The notes under the pieces were generated by a model that was given only the letters and a program-made list of their open reading frames with translations, did not search any database and had not been told where the DNA came from. Source: Hymenobacter gelipurpurascens (lineage in GTDB: Bacteria; Bacteroidota; Bacteroidia; Cytophagales; Hymenobacteraceae). Taken from it: 64,000 bases of DNA. The stretch's first letter is position 1; each line of letters starts with the position of its first letter. Where the stretch lies: the NCBI RefSeq assembly GCF_900187375.1, contig NZ_FYEW01000002.1, positions 434,001-498,000 on the forward strand. The letters run 5' to 3'. A program made the position numbers and the translations under genes. Below are positions 34,329-44,417 of the stretch, in pieces.

Positions 34329-36449
34329 CTATACTGGCGTTACGGCACTGCCGCTTGGCTCCGTAGGTGCATTCGAGGCTCCTTGCTGTCCGTTATCAAC
34401 CCCGGGCAGGTTCAGCTCCGGCAGGTCGTTGCCAAGGGGCAGCGGGTGCTCCTGCTTCAGCTCGCTGAGGGTTTCGCTACGGTCAGTACCGGCCATGTGG
34501 GCCTGGTAAGTCGTTTGGCTATCGAAAGGACGAGGACCTACTAGGCGAACCAAGTCATCCTGTTGCAGAATCTCTTTCTCCAGCAACTCCTTGGCAATTA
34601 CTTCCAATTCATGACGGCGCTCCGTGAGAAGCTCCTTCGTGCGGATGTAAGCGCCTTCGATGATACCACGTACTTCCTCATCAATCATCTGCGAGGTAGC
34701 TTCCGAATACGGCTTCGAGAAACCGTACTCATTCTGCCCCTTAGAGTCGTAATAAGAGATATTGCCGAGCTTGTTGTTCATGCCGTACATCGTCACGATG
34801 CTGTAGGCCATCTTTGTGATACGCTCCAGGTCACTTAGGGCACCAGTCGAGATTTTACCGAACACCAGCTCCTCGGCAGCGCGGCCACCCAGCGTCATGC
34901 ACATTTCGTCCATGAGCTGCTCGGTGTTGTATAGGAACTGTTCACGGGGCAGATACTGGGCGTAACCCAGTGCCGCCACGCCGCGTGGCACAATGCTCAC
35001 TTTCACCAACGGGTCAGCGTGCTCCAAGAACCAGCCAGCAATAGCGTGACCAGCTTCGTGGTAGGCCACTATGCGTTTCTCGCCAGGGCTGATAATCTTA
35101 TTTTTCTTCTCTAGGCCACCAATGACACGGTCAACAGCGTCCGTGAAGTCCAGCATAGTCACCATCTTCTTGTCGCGGCGGGCGGCAATCAGGGCAGCTT
35201 CGTTGCAGACGTTGGCAATTTCGGCACCGGCAAAACCAGGCGTTTGAGCGGCCAGCTTCTTAGCTTCCACATCGGGGCCCAGCGTCAGTGGCTTCAGGTG
35301 CACGTTGAAAATCTCCGTGCGGCCATTAATATCCGGCTTGTCAATAGAAATCTGACGGTCGAAACGACCAGGACGCAGCAGGGCCGAGTCCAGCGTATCG
35401 GGGCGGTTGGTAGCGGCCAGGATGATAACACCCGAGTCGGTACCGAAACCGTCCATTTCCACCAGTAGCGAGTTCAGCGTGTTTTCGCGCTCATCGTTGC
35501 CACCGGGTACGTTGCCACGTGAGCGGCTCCGACCAATAGCATCAATCTCATCGATGAAGATGATACAAGGCGCCTTGGCCTTGGCCTGCTTGAACAGGTC
35601 GCGGACACGGGCAGCACCCACACCTACGAACATCTCTACGAAGTCAGAACCCGAAAGCGAGAAGAACGGAACATCAGCTTCACCGGCTACAGCTTTCGCT
35701 AGCAATGTTTTACCCGTGCCGGGAGGGCCTACCAGCAGCGCACCCTTCGGGATTTTACCGCCGAGGATGGTAAACTTGGCTGGGTGCTTCAGAAACTCTA
35801 CAATCTCTTGTACTTCTTCCTTGGCTTCCTCTAGGCCAGCTACATCTTTGAAAGTGATTTTCACCTTGTCGCCGCCTTCAAAAAGCGCAGCACGCGACTT
35901 ACCGATGTTGAAGATCTGGCCGCCAGGTCCGCCCGCACCGCTCATGCGGCGCATCAGGAACCAGAAACCCACGAACAGCAGAATCATGAACCCCCACGTG
36001 GTCACGTAGTCACCATAGCTGGTTTCATCGGCCACGCGTAGGCCTACCTGGCGGTCGGCGGGAAGTGTTGCCTGTAGCTTGTCGAGGTCGGCCTTGAAGG
36101 TTTTACCGTCCACCACCCGGAAGCTGAACTGAGGACCGGGCTCGTTAGGAACTGTTAGGGGGCTACGGGGTGCCAGCTTCTGCTTGTACTCCGGCTTGGT
36201 GAGGGCCTCGCGCTTAAGCGAGACTTTCACCTGCCGGTCGTTCACCAACGAAACGTCAGAAACGTCGCCGGCCACCAACATCTGTTCAAAATCCCGCTGC
36301 TTAATTTCAGTTAGGGTATTGCTGCGGTTCAGGTAGATCATCCCGAGGATGAATACTACCAGCCCCGTCAGCACCCATAGCTGCATCCCCGGTTTAGGCG
36401 CCGGGTTGGGCAGCATAGGCTTTTTCTTTTTGGGAGTCGTATCAGACAT
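34329..36449 (-). CDS. ftsH: ATP-dependent zinc metalloprotease FtsH
   Basis: A 706-residue membrane AAA+ protease. Two transmembrane helices (about 22-40 and 151-168) flank a periplasmic domain. The AAA domain has Walker A GPPGTGKT at 241-248, Walker B IIFIDE at 296-301 and the arginine-finger region [10 protein letters not shown] at about 356-365. The zinc site HEAGH is at 464-468. It degrades damaged membrane proteins and short-lived regulators. The length is slightly above the E. coli form because of N- and C-terminal Pro/Ser-rich tails, common in this phylum. The neighbouring rsfS and birA genes give a familiar Bacteroidota housekeeping block. Confidence 0.98.
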   Translation of the reverse strand: MSDTTPKKKKPMLPNPAPKPGMQLWVLTGLVVFILGMIYLNRSNTLTEIKQRDFEQMLVAGDVSDVSLVNDRQVKVSLKREALTKPEYKQKLAPRSPLTVPNEPGPQFSFRVVDGKTFKADLDKLQATLPADRQVGLRVADETSYGDYVTTWGFMILLFVGFWFLMRRMSGAGGPGGQIFNIGKSRAALFEGGDKVKITFKDVAGLEEAKEEVQEIVEFLKHPAKFTILGGKIPKGALLVGPPGTGKTLLAKAVAGEADVPFFSLSGSDFVEMFVGVGAARVRDLFKQAKAKAPCIIFIDEIDAIGRSRSRGNVPGGNDERENTLNSLLVEMDGFGTDSGVIILAATNRPDTLDSALLRPGRFDRQISIDKPDINGRTEIFNVHLKPLTLGPDVEAKKLAAQTPGFAGAEIANVCNEAALIAARRDKKMVTMLDFTDAVDRVIGGLEKKNKIISPGEKRIVAYHEAGHAIAGWFLEHADPLVKVSIVPRGVAALGYAQYLPREQFLYNTEQLMDEMCMTLGGRAAEELVFGKISTGALSDLERITKMAYSIVTMYGMNNKLGNISYYDSKGQNEYGFSKPYSEATSQMIDEEVRGIIEGAYIRTKELLTERRHELEVIAKELLEKEILQQDDLVRLVGPRPFDSQTTYQAHMAGTDRSETLSELKQEHPLPLGNDLPELNLPGVDNGQQGASNAPTEPSGSAVTPV

Positions 36450-36549
36450 GAATAGTAGTTACTAAGACGAGAAACAAAAGCGGAACACGCCACATGTGCG
36501 TTTGTTGGCGTAGATCCCTCTCAGCTACCAAGACGCAACCAGCCGACGT

Positions 36550-36942
36550 TTACTTTACGGCAACCGCAGTTTCTTCTGCCACGTGCGTAATTTCGGCATC
36601 ACCCCACAGCTCTTCGAGCGAGTAGAATTGCCGACGGTCGCGCAGGAATACGTGCACTACTACATCTACGTAGTCGAGCAGCACCCACTCACGGTTCATT
36701 CGGCCTTCAGTCTGCCAGGGGTTCTGGCCGGTAAGCTTTTCAACTTCTTCTTCTACTGAGCGCGCAATAGCGTCCAGCTGTGTATCTGAGGATGCAGAGC
36801 AGATAACAAAATAATCCGCCACAGCATTTTTTAGCTCCTTTAGATTGAGTACTACGATATCGACTGCCTTCTTCTCTTGCATGCCGCGTACTACTACATC
36901 TGCCAACTTGTCCGAATCCTGCCGAACCAGGGTACTTTTCAT
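36550..36942 (-). CDS. rsfS: Ribosomal silencing factor RsfS
   Basis: A 130-residue protein of the Iojap/RsfS family. The signature runs AVDIVVLNLKELKNAVADYFVICSASSDTQLDAIA and WVLLDYVDVVVHVFLRDRRQFYSLEELWGDA. It binds ribosomal protein uL14 and blocks joining of the subunits when nutrients are short. It is encoded upstream of ftsH on the same strand and diverges from birA with only about 15 bases between start codons. Confidence 0.96.
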   Translation of the reverse strand: MKSTLVRQDSDKLADVVVRGMQEKKAVDIVVLNLKELKNAVADYFVICSASSDTQLDAIARSVEEEVEKLTGQNPWQTEGRMNREWVLLDYVDVVVHVFLRDRRQFYSLEELWGDAEITHVAEETAVAVK

Positions 36943-36957
36943 GGGGTATTGTTAGGT

Positions 36958-37746
36958 TTGAACGTCACAAAGTACGAAAATCAGGTGGACGCTATATCCC
37001 CCCAAACTCTCTTCACGGGCCAACAGCTTGTCTGGTTGCCCGAATGTGCCTCTACAAACACGGAGGCACAGATGTTAATTGGCCAAAACCGGGCCACGGA
37101 TGGCTGCTGCGTCATAACCGACAAACAGACCGCCGGCCGGGGCCAACGCGGCAACCAATGGGAAGCCGCACCCGGCGAAAACCTGACGATGTCAGTGGTT
37201 TGGCAGCCTTCCTTTCTGCCAGCTCCCGACCAGTTTCAACTCAGCCAAGCCGTAGCGCTGGCCGTGCACGATTGGGCCACAGCGCTGCTAGGTCCGGATC
37301 CGGTCCTGCGTATTAAGTGGCCGAACGATATTTTTTTCGGCACGCAAAAGCTGGGCGGCATCCTGATTGAGAACACACTTAACGGCCCGAAGATTCAGTA
37401 TAGCATCGTCGGAATAGGATTAAATATCAACCAGCAAGAGTTTGGCGTGCCAACCGCTACCTCAATGGCGCAGCTTACGGGCCGCAAATATTCGCTCCCG
37501 GCCTTGGTGGCGAGACTGTTGGAAAGCCTAGAACGGCGCTATCTGCAACTGCGAGCGGGCAAGGTGGGGACGCTCCGCTTTGACTACCTACAGGCCTTAT
37601 ATCGGTACCAAGAAGAGCACGACTATGAGGTAGATGGCCGCCGCGTGCGGGGCATAATCTTGGGCGTAGATGATGCCGGTCGCCTGGCTGTTCAGATTGC
37701 GGGGCAGCTACGCCATTTCGATTTGAAAGAAATCCGTTATTTATAA
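36958..37746 (+). CDS. birA: Biotin--[acetyl-CoA-carboxylase] ligase
   Basis: A biotin protein ligase of about 262 residues without the N-terminal DNA-binding domain of E. coli BirA, so it is an enzyme and not a repressor. The biotinoyl-AMP loop is GRGQRGNQW (about 60-68), followed by LRIKWPNDIFFGTQKLGGILIEN with the catalytic Lys. The C-terminal SH3-like domain begins near HDYEVDGRRVRG. No ATG lies close to the expected start. TTG at 36958 fits the length and the divergent rsfS start at 36942; TTG at 36949 and GTG at 36985 are alternatives. Confidence 0.93.
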   Translation: MNVTKYENQVDAISPQTLFTGQQLVWLPECASTNTEAQMLIGQNRATDGCCVITDKQTAGRGQRGNQWEAAPGENLTMSVVWQPSFLPAPDQFQLSQAVALAVHDWATALLGPDPVLRIKWPNDIFFGTQKLGGILIENTLNGPKIQYSIVGIGLNINQQEFGVPTATSMAQLTGRKYSLPALVARLLESLERRYLQLRAGKVGTLRFDYLQALYRYQEEHDYEVDGRRVRGIILGVDDAGRLAVQIAGQLRHFDLKEIRYL

Positions 37747-38033
37747 CCCATTGATTAATCAGCACTTGCCCTCGACCTATTCGGCTCAACAACAAGATTT
37801 TATCTATATATTTGTTCAACGATCCTTACTGCCGCTCGTACTGCTTTAAACCTTCGGGCAACTTTCTGCTCTAAATAGGTATCTGTAGCGCAATACGGGG
37901 CTAATTGACTTCCTAAAACGGGCATGGTGCTTGCGTTATGGAGTGTAGAGTGGCCTAGCTGCCATTTTTAAAGTAATTTGCCTTTCCATAACGGCCTGTC
38001 TTTCTCATGGCCCGCTTTTCCTGACTTAATGCC

Positions 38034-38558
38034 ATGAACATATTTACTCGTTTACTTTCTCTGGCCTTGCTGCTACTCCTGCAGTTTCCGATGGTGGCTG
38101 CCACCGTCAGGTTACAGCAGGGGGGCGTTGCCTCCTGGCACAAGAAGCAGACTACTACCTTTTTAACTACTGGCCTAGACCGTAACTGGTACTCATTTTC
38201 GGCTTATGGCATGCCTCGCTTTACTTCTTTCCTGAATGTAGAGCAGGGTGTAGGAGCGGCCTCGGCTACGGTAGCGCCTACTGCAGCGACTCGCTCCCTT
38301 TCTCCGGTTCTTTCAGTATATCCTAACCCGGCTCGTGGCTTGGTTACGGTTTCGCTAGGCCAGAAATTCACTGCCGACTATAAGCTGCGCCTCAACAACA
38401 TCATTGGCCGGGAAGTGCGCACCATCTCGCTGCGCCCCGAAGCCGCTGATGGTGGCATGGCCCTCAATCTTTCCGATTTACCCGCAGGTATGTACTTCTA
38501 CAGCCTGGTGCTCGATAACAAAGTCATGAGCACCCGCCGCCTGGTGCTCCAGAACTAG
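38034..38558 (+). CDS. Small secreted protein with T9SS type A sorting domain
   Basis: A 174-residue protein with a signal peptide (MNIFTRLLSLALLLLLQFPMVAA). A short mature part of about 65 residues contains no known domain. It is followed by a complete type IX secretion C-terminal domain: VLSVYPNPARGLVTVSLGQ, YKLRLNNIIGREV, LPAGMYFYSLVLDNKVMSTRRLVLQN. So most of the mature protein is export signal, and the cargo is a small peptide-like domain. The stop TAG is part of TAGGCC. Confidence 0.88.
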   Translation: MNIFTRLLSLALLLLLQFPMVAATVRLQQGGVASWHKKQTTTFLTTGLDRNWYSFSAYGMPRFTSFLNVEQGVGAASATVAPTAATRSLSPVLSVYPNPARGLVTVSLGQKFTADYKLRLNNIIGREVRTISLRPEAADGGMALNLSDLPAGMYFYSLVLDNKVMSTRRLVLQN

Positions 38559-38586
38559 GCCTAGGCCACTTCCTGATTTGCTTTCG

Positions 38587-38615
38587 AAAAGCAGCTCCAT
38601 CCTGGGGCTGCTTTT
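38587..38615 (+). terminator. Rho-independent terminator
   Basis: Twelve-base arms 38587-38598 and 38604-38615 (one wobble) end in six T, 28 bases after the T9SS cargo gene. Confidence 0.88.
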
Positions 38616-38858
38616 TTCTTGTAACTGGTTATCAATTACTTGTTTTCATCAAGAGGCAGACCAGCGCAGCGTATGCCACGCCAGTTGGTTGAGGAAGTTC
38701 AATGGGTTGGTTGAAAGCGTTTGCTGCGTTGGTTGATTAGATAGGAGTTGTCTAGCTACTTATTGTCTACTTTTGGTCTTTCACTGGTTTCTTATCTCTG
38801 ACTTAAAAACCCGTCGTGCTACGACGGGCGGACCTCGCCCCGCCCCACCTCAATCCTT

Positions 38859-41846
38859 ATGCGGAGTTACAAAAGCCTGAATAACCTAGTCGGCTGGTTG
38901 GTATTTGCCCTTGCCACCATCACCTACATCCTCACACTGGAGCCCACGGCCTCGTTCTGGGACTGCGGCGAGTTTATCGCCTGCTCTTACAAGCTACTGG
39001 TGCCTCACCCTCCTGGGGCTCCTACGTTTCTGCTGTTAGGCCGCCTGTTCTCGTTGCTTTCGTTTGGGGATGTAACCAAAGTATCAGTGCTGGTGAACAT
39101 GCTCTCGGCCCTGAGCTCGTCCTTCACCGTCTTGTTCCTGTTCTGGATCATCACCATGATGGGCAAGAAGCTGGTGCTGCACCGCCCCGGCATGAACGAC
39201 GACCGCAACCTGGAGCCTACCACCGGCCAAACCTGGCTGATACTGGGCGCTGGCGCCGTAGGCGCCCTAGCCTACGCCTTCTCCGATTCGTTCTGGTTCA
39301 ACGCCGTTGAGGCAGAAGTGTACGCCATGTCGTCGTTGTGTACGGCGGCCGTGGTGTGGCTGATGCTGAAGTGGGAAAACCGCGCCGACGAGGCCGATTC
39401 TGACCGCTGGCTGGTACTCATTGCCTACGTTATTGGTCTGAGCATAGGGGTTCACTTATTGAACCTGCTGGCTATTCCAGCGCTGGGTTTCATCTACTAC
39501 TATCGTCGCACGAAAAACCCTACGCTTACGGGCGGTATTGCCACGCTGGCCATTAGCAGCGTGATTGTAGGCCTGATTCTGGCCGGCATCATTCCGGGCC
39601 TGCCCACGCTGGCCGGTAGCTTCGAGGTGTTCTTTGTGAACACGGTAGGCCTGCCCTTCAACTGGGGCCTCGTGATTTTCCTGGTGGTGTTTGTAGGCCT
39701 AATCTGGTTTGGTTTCCGCCAATCGTTCCAGCGCCGCAGCCGCCTGCTGAACACGGCCATGTTGGCCTTTGTGTTCATCCTGATTGGCTACTCTTCCTAC
39801 CTCATCGTTCCTATCCGGAGCAGCTACCACCCCACCATCAACGAAAACGATCCGGAGGATGTCCTGTCTTTCGTAAGCTACCTGAAGCGGGAGCAGTACG
39901 GCGACCGGCCGCTACTCTACGGCCCGCAGTTCAATGCGCAGCCCGTGGCCCAGAATGAAGGCGCCCCGCGTTACGTGCGCAAAGGCGACAAATACGTGGT
40001 GGCCGAGTACCGCCCCGAGCTGGAGTACCGCGCCGAGGACAAGATGCTGCTACCCCGCCTCTACAGCAGCGACCCGATGCACATGGCCTACTACAAAAAG
40101 TGGGTGGATATTCAGGAAGGCGTGAAGCCGACGATGGGCCAGAACCTCTCGTTCCTGACGCGCTACCAGATGGGCCACATGTTCTGGCGCTACTTCCTGT
40201 GGAACTACGTGGGCCGCGAAAGTGACATTCAACAAGCCGGTATTCTGTGGCCCGGTGCCAGCAGCACCGGTCTGCCCGAGCGGATGGCCGATAGCGAGGC
40301 CCGCAACAGCTTCTTCGCTCTGCCCCTGATTCTGGGCATCCTGGGCCTGTTCTATCAGGTACGCCGCGATGGCCGCAACGCCTTCATCGTAGGCCTGCTG
40401 TTCCTGTTCACGGGTTTGGCCATTGTACTCTACCTGAACCAGCCGCCCATCGAGCCCCGCGAGCGGGACTATACCTTTGCCGGCGCCACGTTTGCCTTCG
40501 CCATCTGGATCGGCCTCGGCGTACTGGCCCTGGCGGATCTGCTCAAGAACGTACTCAAAACCGATACCTCCCGGGCGGCCGTCGCTACGCTGCTGGGCCT
40601 GGTGGTACCGGGCATCATGGTGGCGCAGGGCTGGGACGACCACGACCGTTCCGACCGCTACAACTCCGTCGATTCGGCCAAAAACCTGCTGAACTCCTGC
40701 GCCCCGAACGCTATTCTGTTCACCAACGGCGACAACGACACGTTCCCGCTTTGGTATGCCCAGGAAGTAGAAGGCATCCGGACCGACGTGCGCGTGGCGG
40801 TACTCAGCTACCTGAACACCGACTGGTACATCGACCAGATGAAGCGCCGCGCTTACAAGTCGCAGCCGCTGCCCATCTCGATGGAAAATGCCAACTACGC
40901 GCAGGGCACCAACGATTACCTGCCCTACGCTGAAAACCCGGCGGTAAAGGAAATTGATGTGCGTCAGTTCATGCAGCTGGTAAACCAAAACAGCGACCTG
41001 CTGAAAGTATCGTACGGCGACGGCTCGAAGTCTCTCTTGTCCTTTCCTTCCCGCAAATTCTACCTGCCAATTGACACGGCTGCCGTAGAAAAAATGGGTA
41101 TTATTCCGGCTGAGCGCCGCAAGCAGCTGGTGCCGCGCATGGAGTGGGATGTAAGCAAGGGCGCCATCGAGAAGAAAAGCCTCGTGATTCTGGACATTCT
41201 GGCCACCAATAACTGGCAGCGCCCGGTGTACTTCTCCAGCACCGTCGATTCGCGCGACTTTATGGGTCTGCAGCCCTACTTCCAGCTAGAAGGCATGGCC
41301 TACCGCATTCTGCCCGCCAAAGACCCCAACTACGAGGAGCGTGGCGAAGAAGGCTACGTGACCAACGACCTGATGTACGAGAAGCTAATGAAAACTTTCG
41401 CCTACCGTGGGCTGAATGACCCCAACATCTTCTACGACGAAAACAACCTGCGCTTCCCGGCCAACTACCGCGACAAGTTCTCGCGCCTAGCAAATTCCCT
41501 ACTGGCTTCCGGCGACAAAGCTCGCGCCAAGCAGGTGATTGACAAGTGCTTCGAAGTGATGCCTGACAAGGCCGTGCCTTACGATTACTATGTGCCGCAG
41601 TTCATCCCGGCCCTGGTTGAAGTAGGAGAAAAGCAGCGCGCCAACGAAATCATGGACACCATGACAGGCCGCGCGGAGCAGGCACTGGCCTACTACAGCA
41701 CCCACAACAGCTCCATGTTCGATCAGGAATTCCAGACCTATTTGCTTTCCCTCAACAGCGTAGGCCGCGCCGCCCAACAAATCGGTGACCAGCAACGCGC
41801 TACTAAAGCGCTAGGCCTATTGCAGCAGTATATGCCGCAGCGCTAG
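38859..41846 (+). CDS. DUF2723 (GT117-like) polytopic membrane protein
   Basis: A 995-residue protein. The first 560 residues carry about a dozen membrane helices and begin with the DUF2723 signature LEPTASFWDCGEFIACSYKL...HPPGAPTFLLLGR, where Asp and Glu in the first luminal loop are the likely catalytic acid pair of GT-C enzymes. A second conserved block, NQPPIEPRERDYTFAGA, sits near residue 530. The soluble C-terminal 400 residues end in TPR-like helices. The family is classed as GT117 and thought to glycosylate proteins, including T9SS-exported ones, in Bacteroidota; donor and acceptor are not shown here. The stop TAG belongs to TAGGCCACT. Confidence 0.93.
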   Translation: MRSYKSLNNLVGWLVFALATITYILTLEPTASFWDCGEFIACSYKLLVPHPPGAPTFLLLGRLFSLLSFGDVTKVSVLVNMLSALSSSFTVLFLFWIITMMGKKLVLHRPGMNDDRNLEPTTGQTWLILGAGAVGALAYAFSDSFWFNAVEAEVYAMSSLCTAAVVWLMLKWENRADEADSDRWLVLIAYVIGLSIGVHLLNLLAIPALGFIYYYRRTKNPTLTGGIATLAISSVIVGLILAGIIPGLPTLAGSFEVFFVNTVGLPFNWGLVIFLVVFVGLIWFGFRQSFQRRSRLLNTAMLAFVFILIGYSSYLIVPIRSSYHPTINENDPEDVLSFVSYLKREQYGDRPLLYGPQFNAQPVAQNEGAPRYVRKGDKYVVAEYRPELEYRAEDKMLLPRLYSSDPMHMAYYKKWVDIQEGVKPTMGQNLSFLTRYQMGHMFWRYFLWNYVGRESDIQQAGILWPGASSTGLPERMADSEARNSFFALPLILGILGLFYQVRRDGRNAFIVGLLFLFTGLAIVLYLNQPPIEPRERDYTFAGATFAFAIWIGLGVLALADLLKNVLKTDTSRAAVATLLGLVVPGIMVAQGWDDHDRSDRYNSVDSAKNLLNSCAPNAILFTNGDNDTFPLWYAQEVEGIRTDVRVAVLSYLNTDWYIDQMKRRAYKSQPLPISMENANYAQGTNDYLPYAENPAVKEIDVRQFMQLVNQNSDLLKVSYGDGSKSLLSFPSRKFYLPIDTAAVEKMGIIPAERRKQLVPRMEWDVSKGAIEKKSLVILDILATNNWQRPVYFSSTVDSRDFMGLQPYFQLEGMAYRILPAKDPNYEERGEEGYVTNDLMYEKLMKTFAYRGLNDPNIFYDENNLRFPANYRDKFSRLANSLLASGDKARAKQVIDKCFEVMPDKAVPYDYYVPQFIPALVEVGEKQRANEIMDTMTGRAEQALAYYSTHNSSMFDQEFQTYLLSLNSVGRAAQQIGDQQRATKALGLLQQYMPQR

Positions 41847-41875
41847 GCCACTCGCCTGCTTACTGATCAACTCTA

Positions 41876-41909
41876 AAACGCCAGCTCTAAATTCGGAGCT
41901 GGCGTTTTT
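41876..41909 (+). terminator. Rho-independent terminator
   Basis: Perfect 13-bp arms 41876-41888 and 41897-41909 with an 8-nt loop and a T run, 29 bases after the DUF2723 gene. Confidence 0.92.
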
Positions 41910-42113
41910 GCGTTTTAGCCGGCGGCAGCCTGGCGTAGCTAAAGCGTAGCAGGAAAGCCTTTTCCTTTCCGGATTACGGGAGTTCTAGGCCAGTCTTTCT
42001 TACTTCTAAACACCCTGATGTGATAACCAGTGTACAATTAGCCTTCTGCCTGTACATTGCCCCTCAACTCCGTGATTCCGTATCTTGGGTATCGGCCCTT
42101 TCCTCTCCCGCCT

Positions 42114-43376
42114 GTGAAATCTACTTGCCTTTTTCTGGTCCTGTTGCTGACTCTATGCGGCCGATATGGTGCTGATGCCGCGCCGCGCCGCGACTTTGCA
42201 GAGCAGTATCGGGCTGGTCGACAGATTCTGGTTGATACCCGCCGGGAAGGCGACAGTCTGCGGTTTTTTCTGCGGTTTCCGGGCCGCGCTTTTCAACCGG
42301 GCCAGCTACTATACGTGGCTTCCTGGACCAATTATGCAGCCAAGCGCCCTAATTGGCAGCTGCCGGTGCGGCTCCGGCCGGGCCACTTCCGCCAGCAAAC
42401 GGACGGCGCCTGGGTAGATATTGCCGTGCTGAGCAGCCGCTTGCCCGCCGGGCAACTCATCAGCATTCAGCCCAGCACCATTCTGGCTTCTGCCGCCGGC
42501 ACAAAGTCAGACGGTCCTCCCCTTTTACCCCCACCTTCTTCTGATTATACGGATGGCGCCTTGTGGCTACAAATCACAACAGCCCGGCTTCAACAGCCTT
42601 ACATCCTGACCGATTCGCTCGGCCAGCCTTTGTTGCGCCGGTTTGTGCGGGCAAATGAAGTATTTGGGGTGGCCAGCTACGGCACTGATCAGCCGGTACA
42701 GGTCCGCCGCTACCCCCTCAGCTCCCAGCCGTCCCTACCGCCCATGTCGAACCCAGCGGCGCGGACCCAGCCCCGCACGCTAGGCCTGTTAGACTCTGCC
42801 ACCTACGAGGCGGGGCAGCTCCTGCGCCTGACATCCGGCTTGTATTTATTGCGGGCCGGCAGTACAGCGGTTTGGAGTGGCCTACTGGTTGAGGAAAACC
42901 AGTTTCCGGAACTCACCAGCGCCGATGAGCTGATTGCCCCGCTTACGTTCCTGACTACATCAGCCGAGCGCAAAAAGCTGTTTGAGGCCCCTGACCCGAA
43001 GAAGGCCGTGGATAAATTCTGGCTCGATCTGGCCGGCGGCAACCAACCGATAGCGCGTAACCTGATCCGCACGTATTATGATCGGGTGATGGAAGCCAAC
43101 CGCCTTTTCTCCGCCCACAAAGCCGGCTGGCTCACAGATCGGGGCTTGATTTATCTGGTGATGGGGCCGCCGGAATCAGTATACCGCGCGGCCGGCGAGG
43201 AGCAATGGGTGTATCGCAGCGACCCAGACCGCGCAGCCACGTATACGTTCCGCGCTAAACCCAGTACCTTTGCTCCCGAACACTATGAATTGGTGCGCCG
43301 CCCCGAGTACGAACGTCTCTGGTATGCCGCCGTCGAGCAATGGAGAAAAGGAATAACCGTCCGGACCGGCCGCTAA
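42114..43376 (+). CDS. GWxTD-domain secreted protein
   Basis: About 420 residues from the GTG at 42114 (reading VKSTCLFLVLLLTLCGRYGADA, a signal peptide). The frame extends to a TTG at 42057, but a promoter-like TATCTTGG at 42081-42088 argues against it. A beta-rich N-terminal half is followed by the GWxTD domain (about 290-420). This contains DKFWLDLAGGNQPIARNLIRTYYDRV and the family-naming stretch GWLTDRGLIYLVMGPPESVY. The domain is widespread in Bacteroidota and its function is unknown. The 3' end overlaps rlmB by 37 bases. Confidence 0.85.
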   Translation: MKSTCLFLVLLLTLCGRYGADAAPRRDFAEQYRAGRQILVDTRREGDSLRFFLRFPGRAFQPGQLLYVASWTNYAAKRPNWQLPVRLRPGHFRQQTDGAWVDIAVLSSRLPAGQLISIQPSTILASAAGTKSDGPPLLPPPSSDYTDGALWLQITTARLQQPYILTDSLGQPLLRRFVRANEVFGVASYGTDQPVQVRRYPLSSQPSLPPMSNPAARTQPRTLGLLDSATYEAGQLLRLTSGLYLLRAGSTAVWSGLLVEENQFPELTSADELIAPLTFLTTSAERKKLFEAPDPKKAVDKFWLDLAGGNQPIARNLIRTYYDRVMEANRLFSAHKAGWLTDRGLIYLVMGPPESVYRAAGEEQWVYRSDPDRAATYTFRAKPSTFAPEHYELVRRPEYERLWYAAVEQWRKGITVRTGR

Positions 43377-44299
43377 ATGAGCGTCGCCAATTTTTTGATT
43401 CCGAAAATCGGCCCGTAACGCCGCGCCGTCCCGCTCGCGAGGGCGAGTCGCGGGAGGAACGTGCAGAACGCCGCGACGACCGGCCCGAGCGCCGCGAGGA
43501 AGGCAGCCGCCGCGACGACCGTCCGCGCTACCCCCACCGCCCGGCTGCCGACCGCAGCATTGATATGATTTTTGGTCTGCGCCCGATTTTGGAAGCCTTG
43601 AACGCGGGTCGGACGTTGGATAAGATTTTCCTGCTGCGCGGCACGAAGAACTCCATGACCCAGGACATTCAGGTGCTGGCCAAAGCGGCCAACATTCCTA
43701 TGTCGATGGTGCCCGTGGAAAAGCTCGACGGTATCACGAAGAAAAACCACCAGGGGGCAGTGGCCTACGTCTCGCCCATCGATTACATGCCGCTGGACAG
43801 CATTCTGGCCGGTCTGTATGAGGAAGGCAAAACCCCGCTGCTGCTGGTCTTGGACCGCATCACGGACGTGCGCAACTTTGGTTCAATTGCCCGGAATGCG
43901 GAGTGCTTAGGCGTGCATGCTATTGTGGTGCCCAGTAACGGAGCAGCCCAAATCAACGGCGACGCGCTCAAAACCTCGGCTGGTGCTCTTAACTTGATTC
44001 CAGTGTGCCGCGAGGCCAATCTGAAAGACACGCTCACGTTTCTCCGCGAATCGGGGGTGCAGGTGGTGGCTTGTACCGAAAAAACAGATACCAGCCTGGA
44101 AACCGGTTCAGTAGACCTCACTGGCCCGCTTGCCATCCTGATGGGCAGCGAAGAAGATGGCATCAGCCCCGAGTACCTACGCCTCGCCGACCACAAGCTG
44201 CGCATTCCAATGGCCGGCCAGATCAGCTCCCTCAACGTATCCGTAGCCAGCGGCATTATGCTCTACGAGGTACTGCGTCAGCGGCTGGTAAAAAGCTAA
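43340..44299 (+). CDS. rlmB: 23S rRNA (guanosine-2'-O)-methyltransferase RlmB
   Basis: A 319-residue SPOUT methyltransferase of the TrmH family. The first 70 residues are an Arg/Asp/Glu-rich disordered extension typical of Bacteroidota. Then come the substrate-binding domain (IFGLRPILEALNAGRTLDKIFLL) and the knotted catalytic domain with VLDRITDVRNFGSIARNAECLG, VPVCREAN-like motif 2 and the closing ILMGSEEDGISPEYLRL...IPMAGQISSLNVSVASGI. RlmB methylates the 2'-OH of G2251 in the ribosomal P loop. Its start codon lies inside the GWxTD gene, suggesting coupled translation. Confidence 0.93.
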   Translation: MEKRNNRPDRPLNERRQFFDSENRPVTPRRPAREGESREERAERRDDRPERREEGSRRDDRPRYPHRPAADRSIDMIFGLRPILEALNAGRTLDKIFLLRGTKNSMTQDIQVLAKAANIPMSMVPVEKLDGITKKNHQGAVAYVSPIDYMPLDSILAGLYEEGKTPLLLVLDRITDVRNFGSIARNAECLGVHAIVVPSNGAAQINGDALKTSAGALNLIPVCREANLKDTLTFLRESGVQVVACTEKTDTSLETGSVDLTGPLAILMGSEEDGISPEYLRLADHKLRIPMAGQISSLNVSVASGIMLYEVLRQRLVKS

Positions 44300-44317
44300 C
44301 TGGTCTTATTGTCCGAT

Positions 44318-44396
44318 TTTCTGGCCTAGGCCTATAAAGAAAGCCCCTACCTCCTGTGTGGAAGTAGGGGCTTTCTTTACAGGCCTAGGCCAGAAA
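44318..44396. terminator. Long bidirectional hairpin between rlmB and manC
   Basis: Arms 44318-44350 and 44364-44396 pair over 33 bases with one wobble. It begins 19 bases after the rlmB stop (44299) and ends 22 bases before the manC stop (44418). The inner GC-rich part and flanking A/T runs could terminate both ways. The outer part is the GGCCTAGGCC motif. Confidence 0.85.
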
Positions 44397-44417
44397 TAGG
44401 CTGCTGCGTGCTACCAG

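Noticed and set aside
40050..40988. Long open frame (about 310 codons) on the minus strand
   Set aside because: Antisense to the DUF2723 gene; no domain, signal peptide or promoter.
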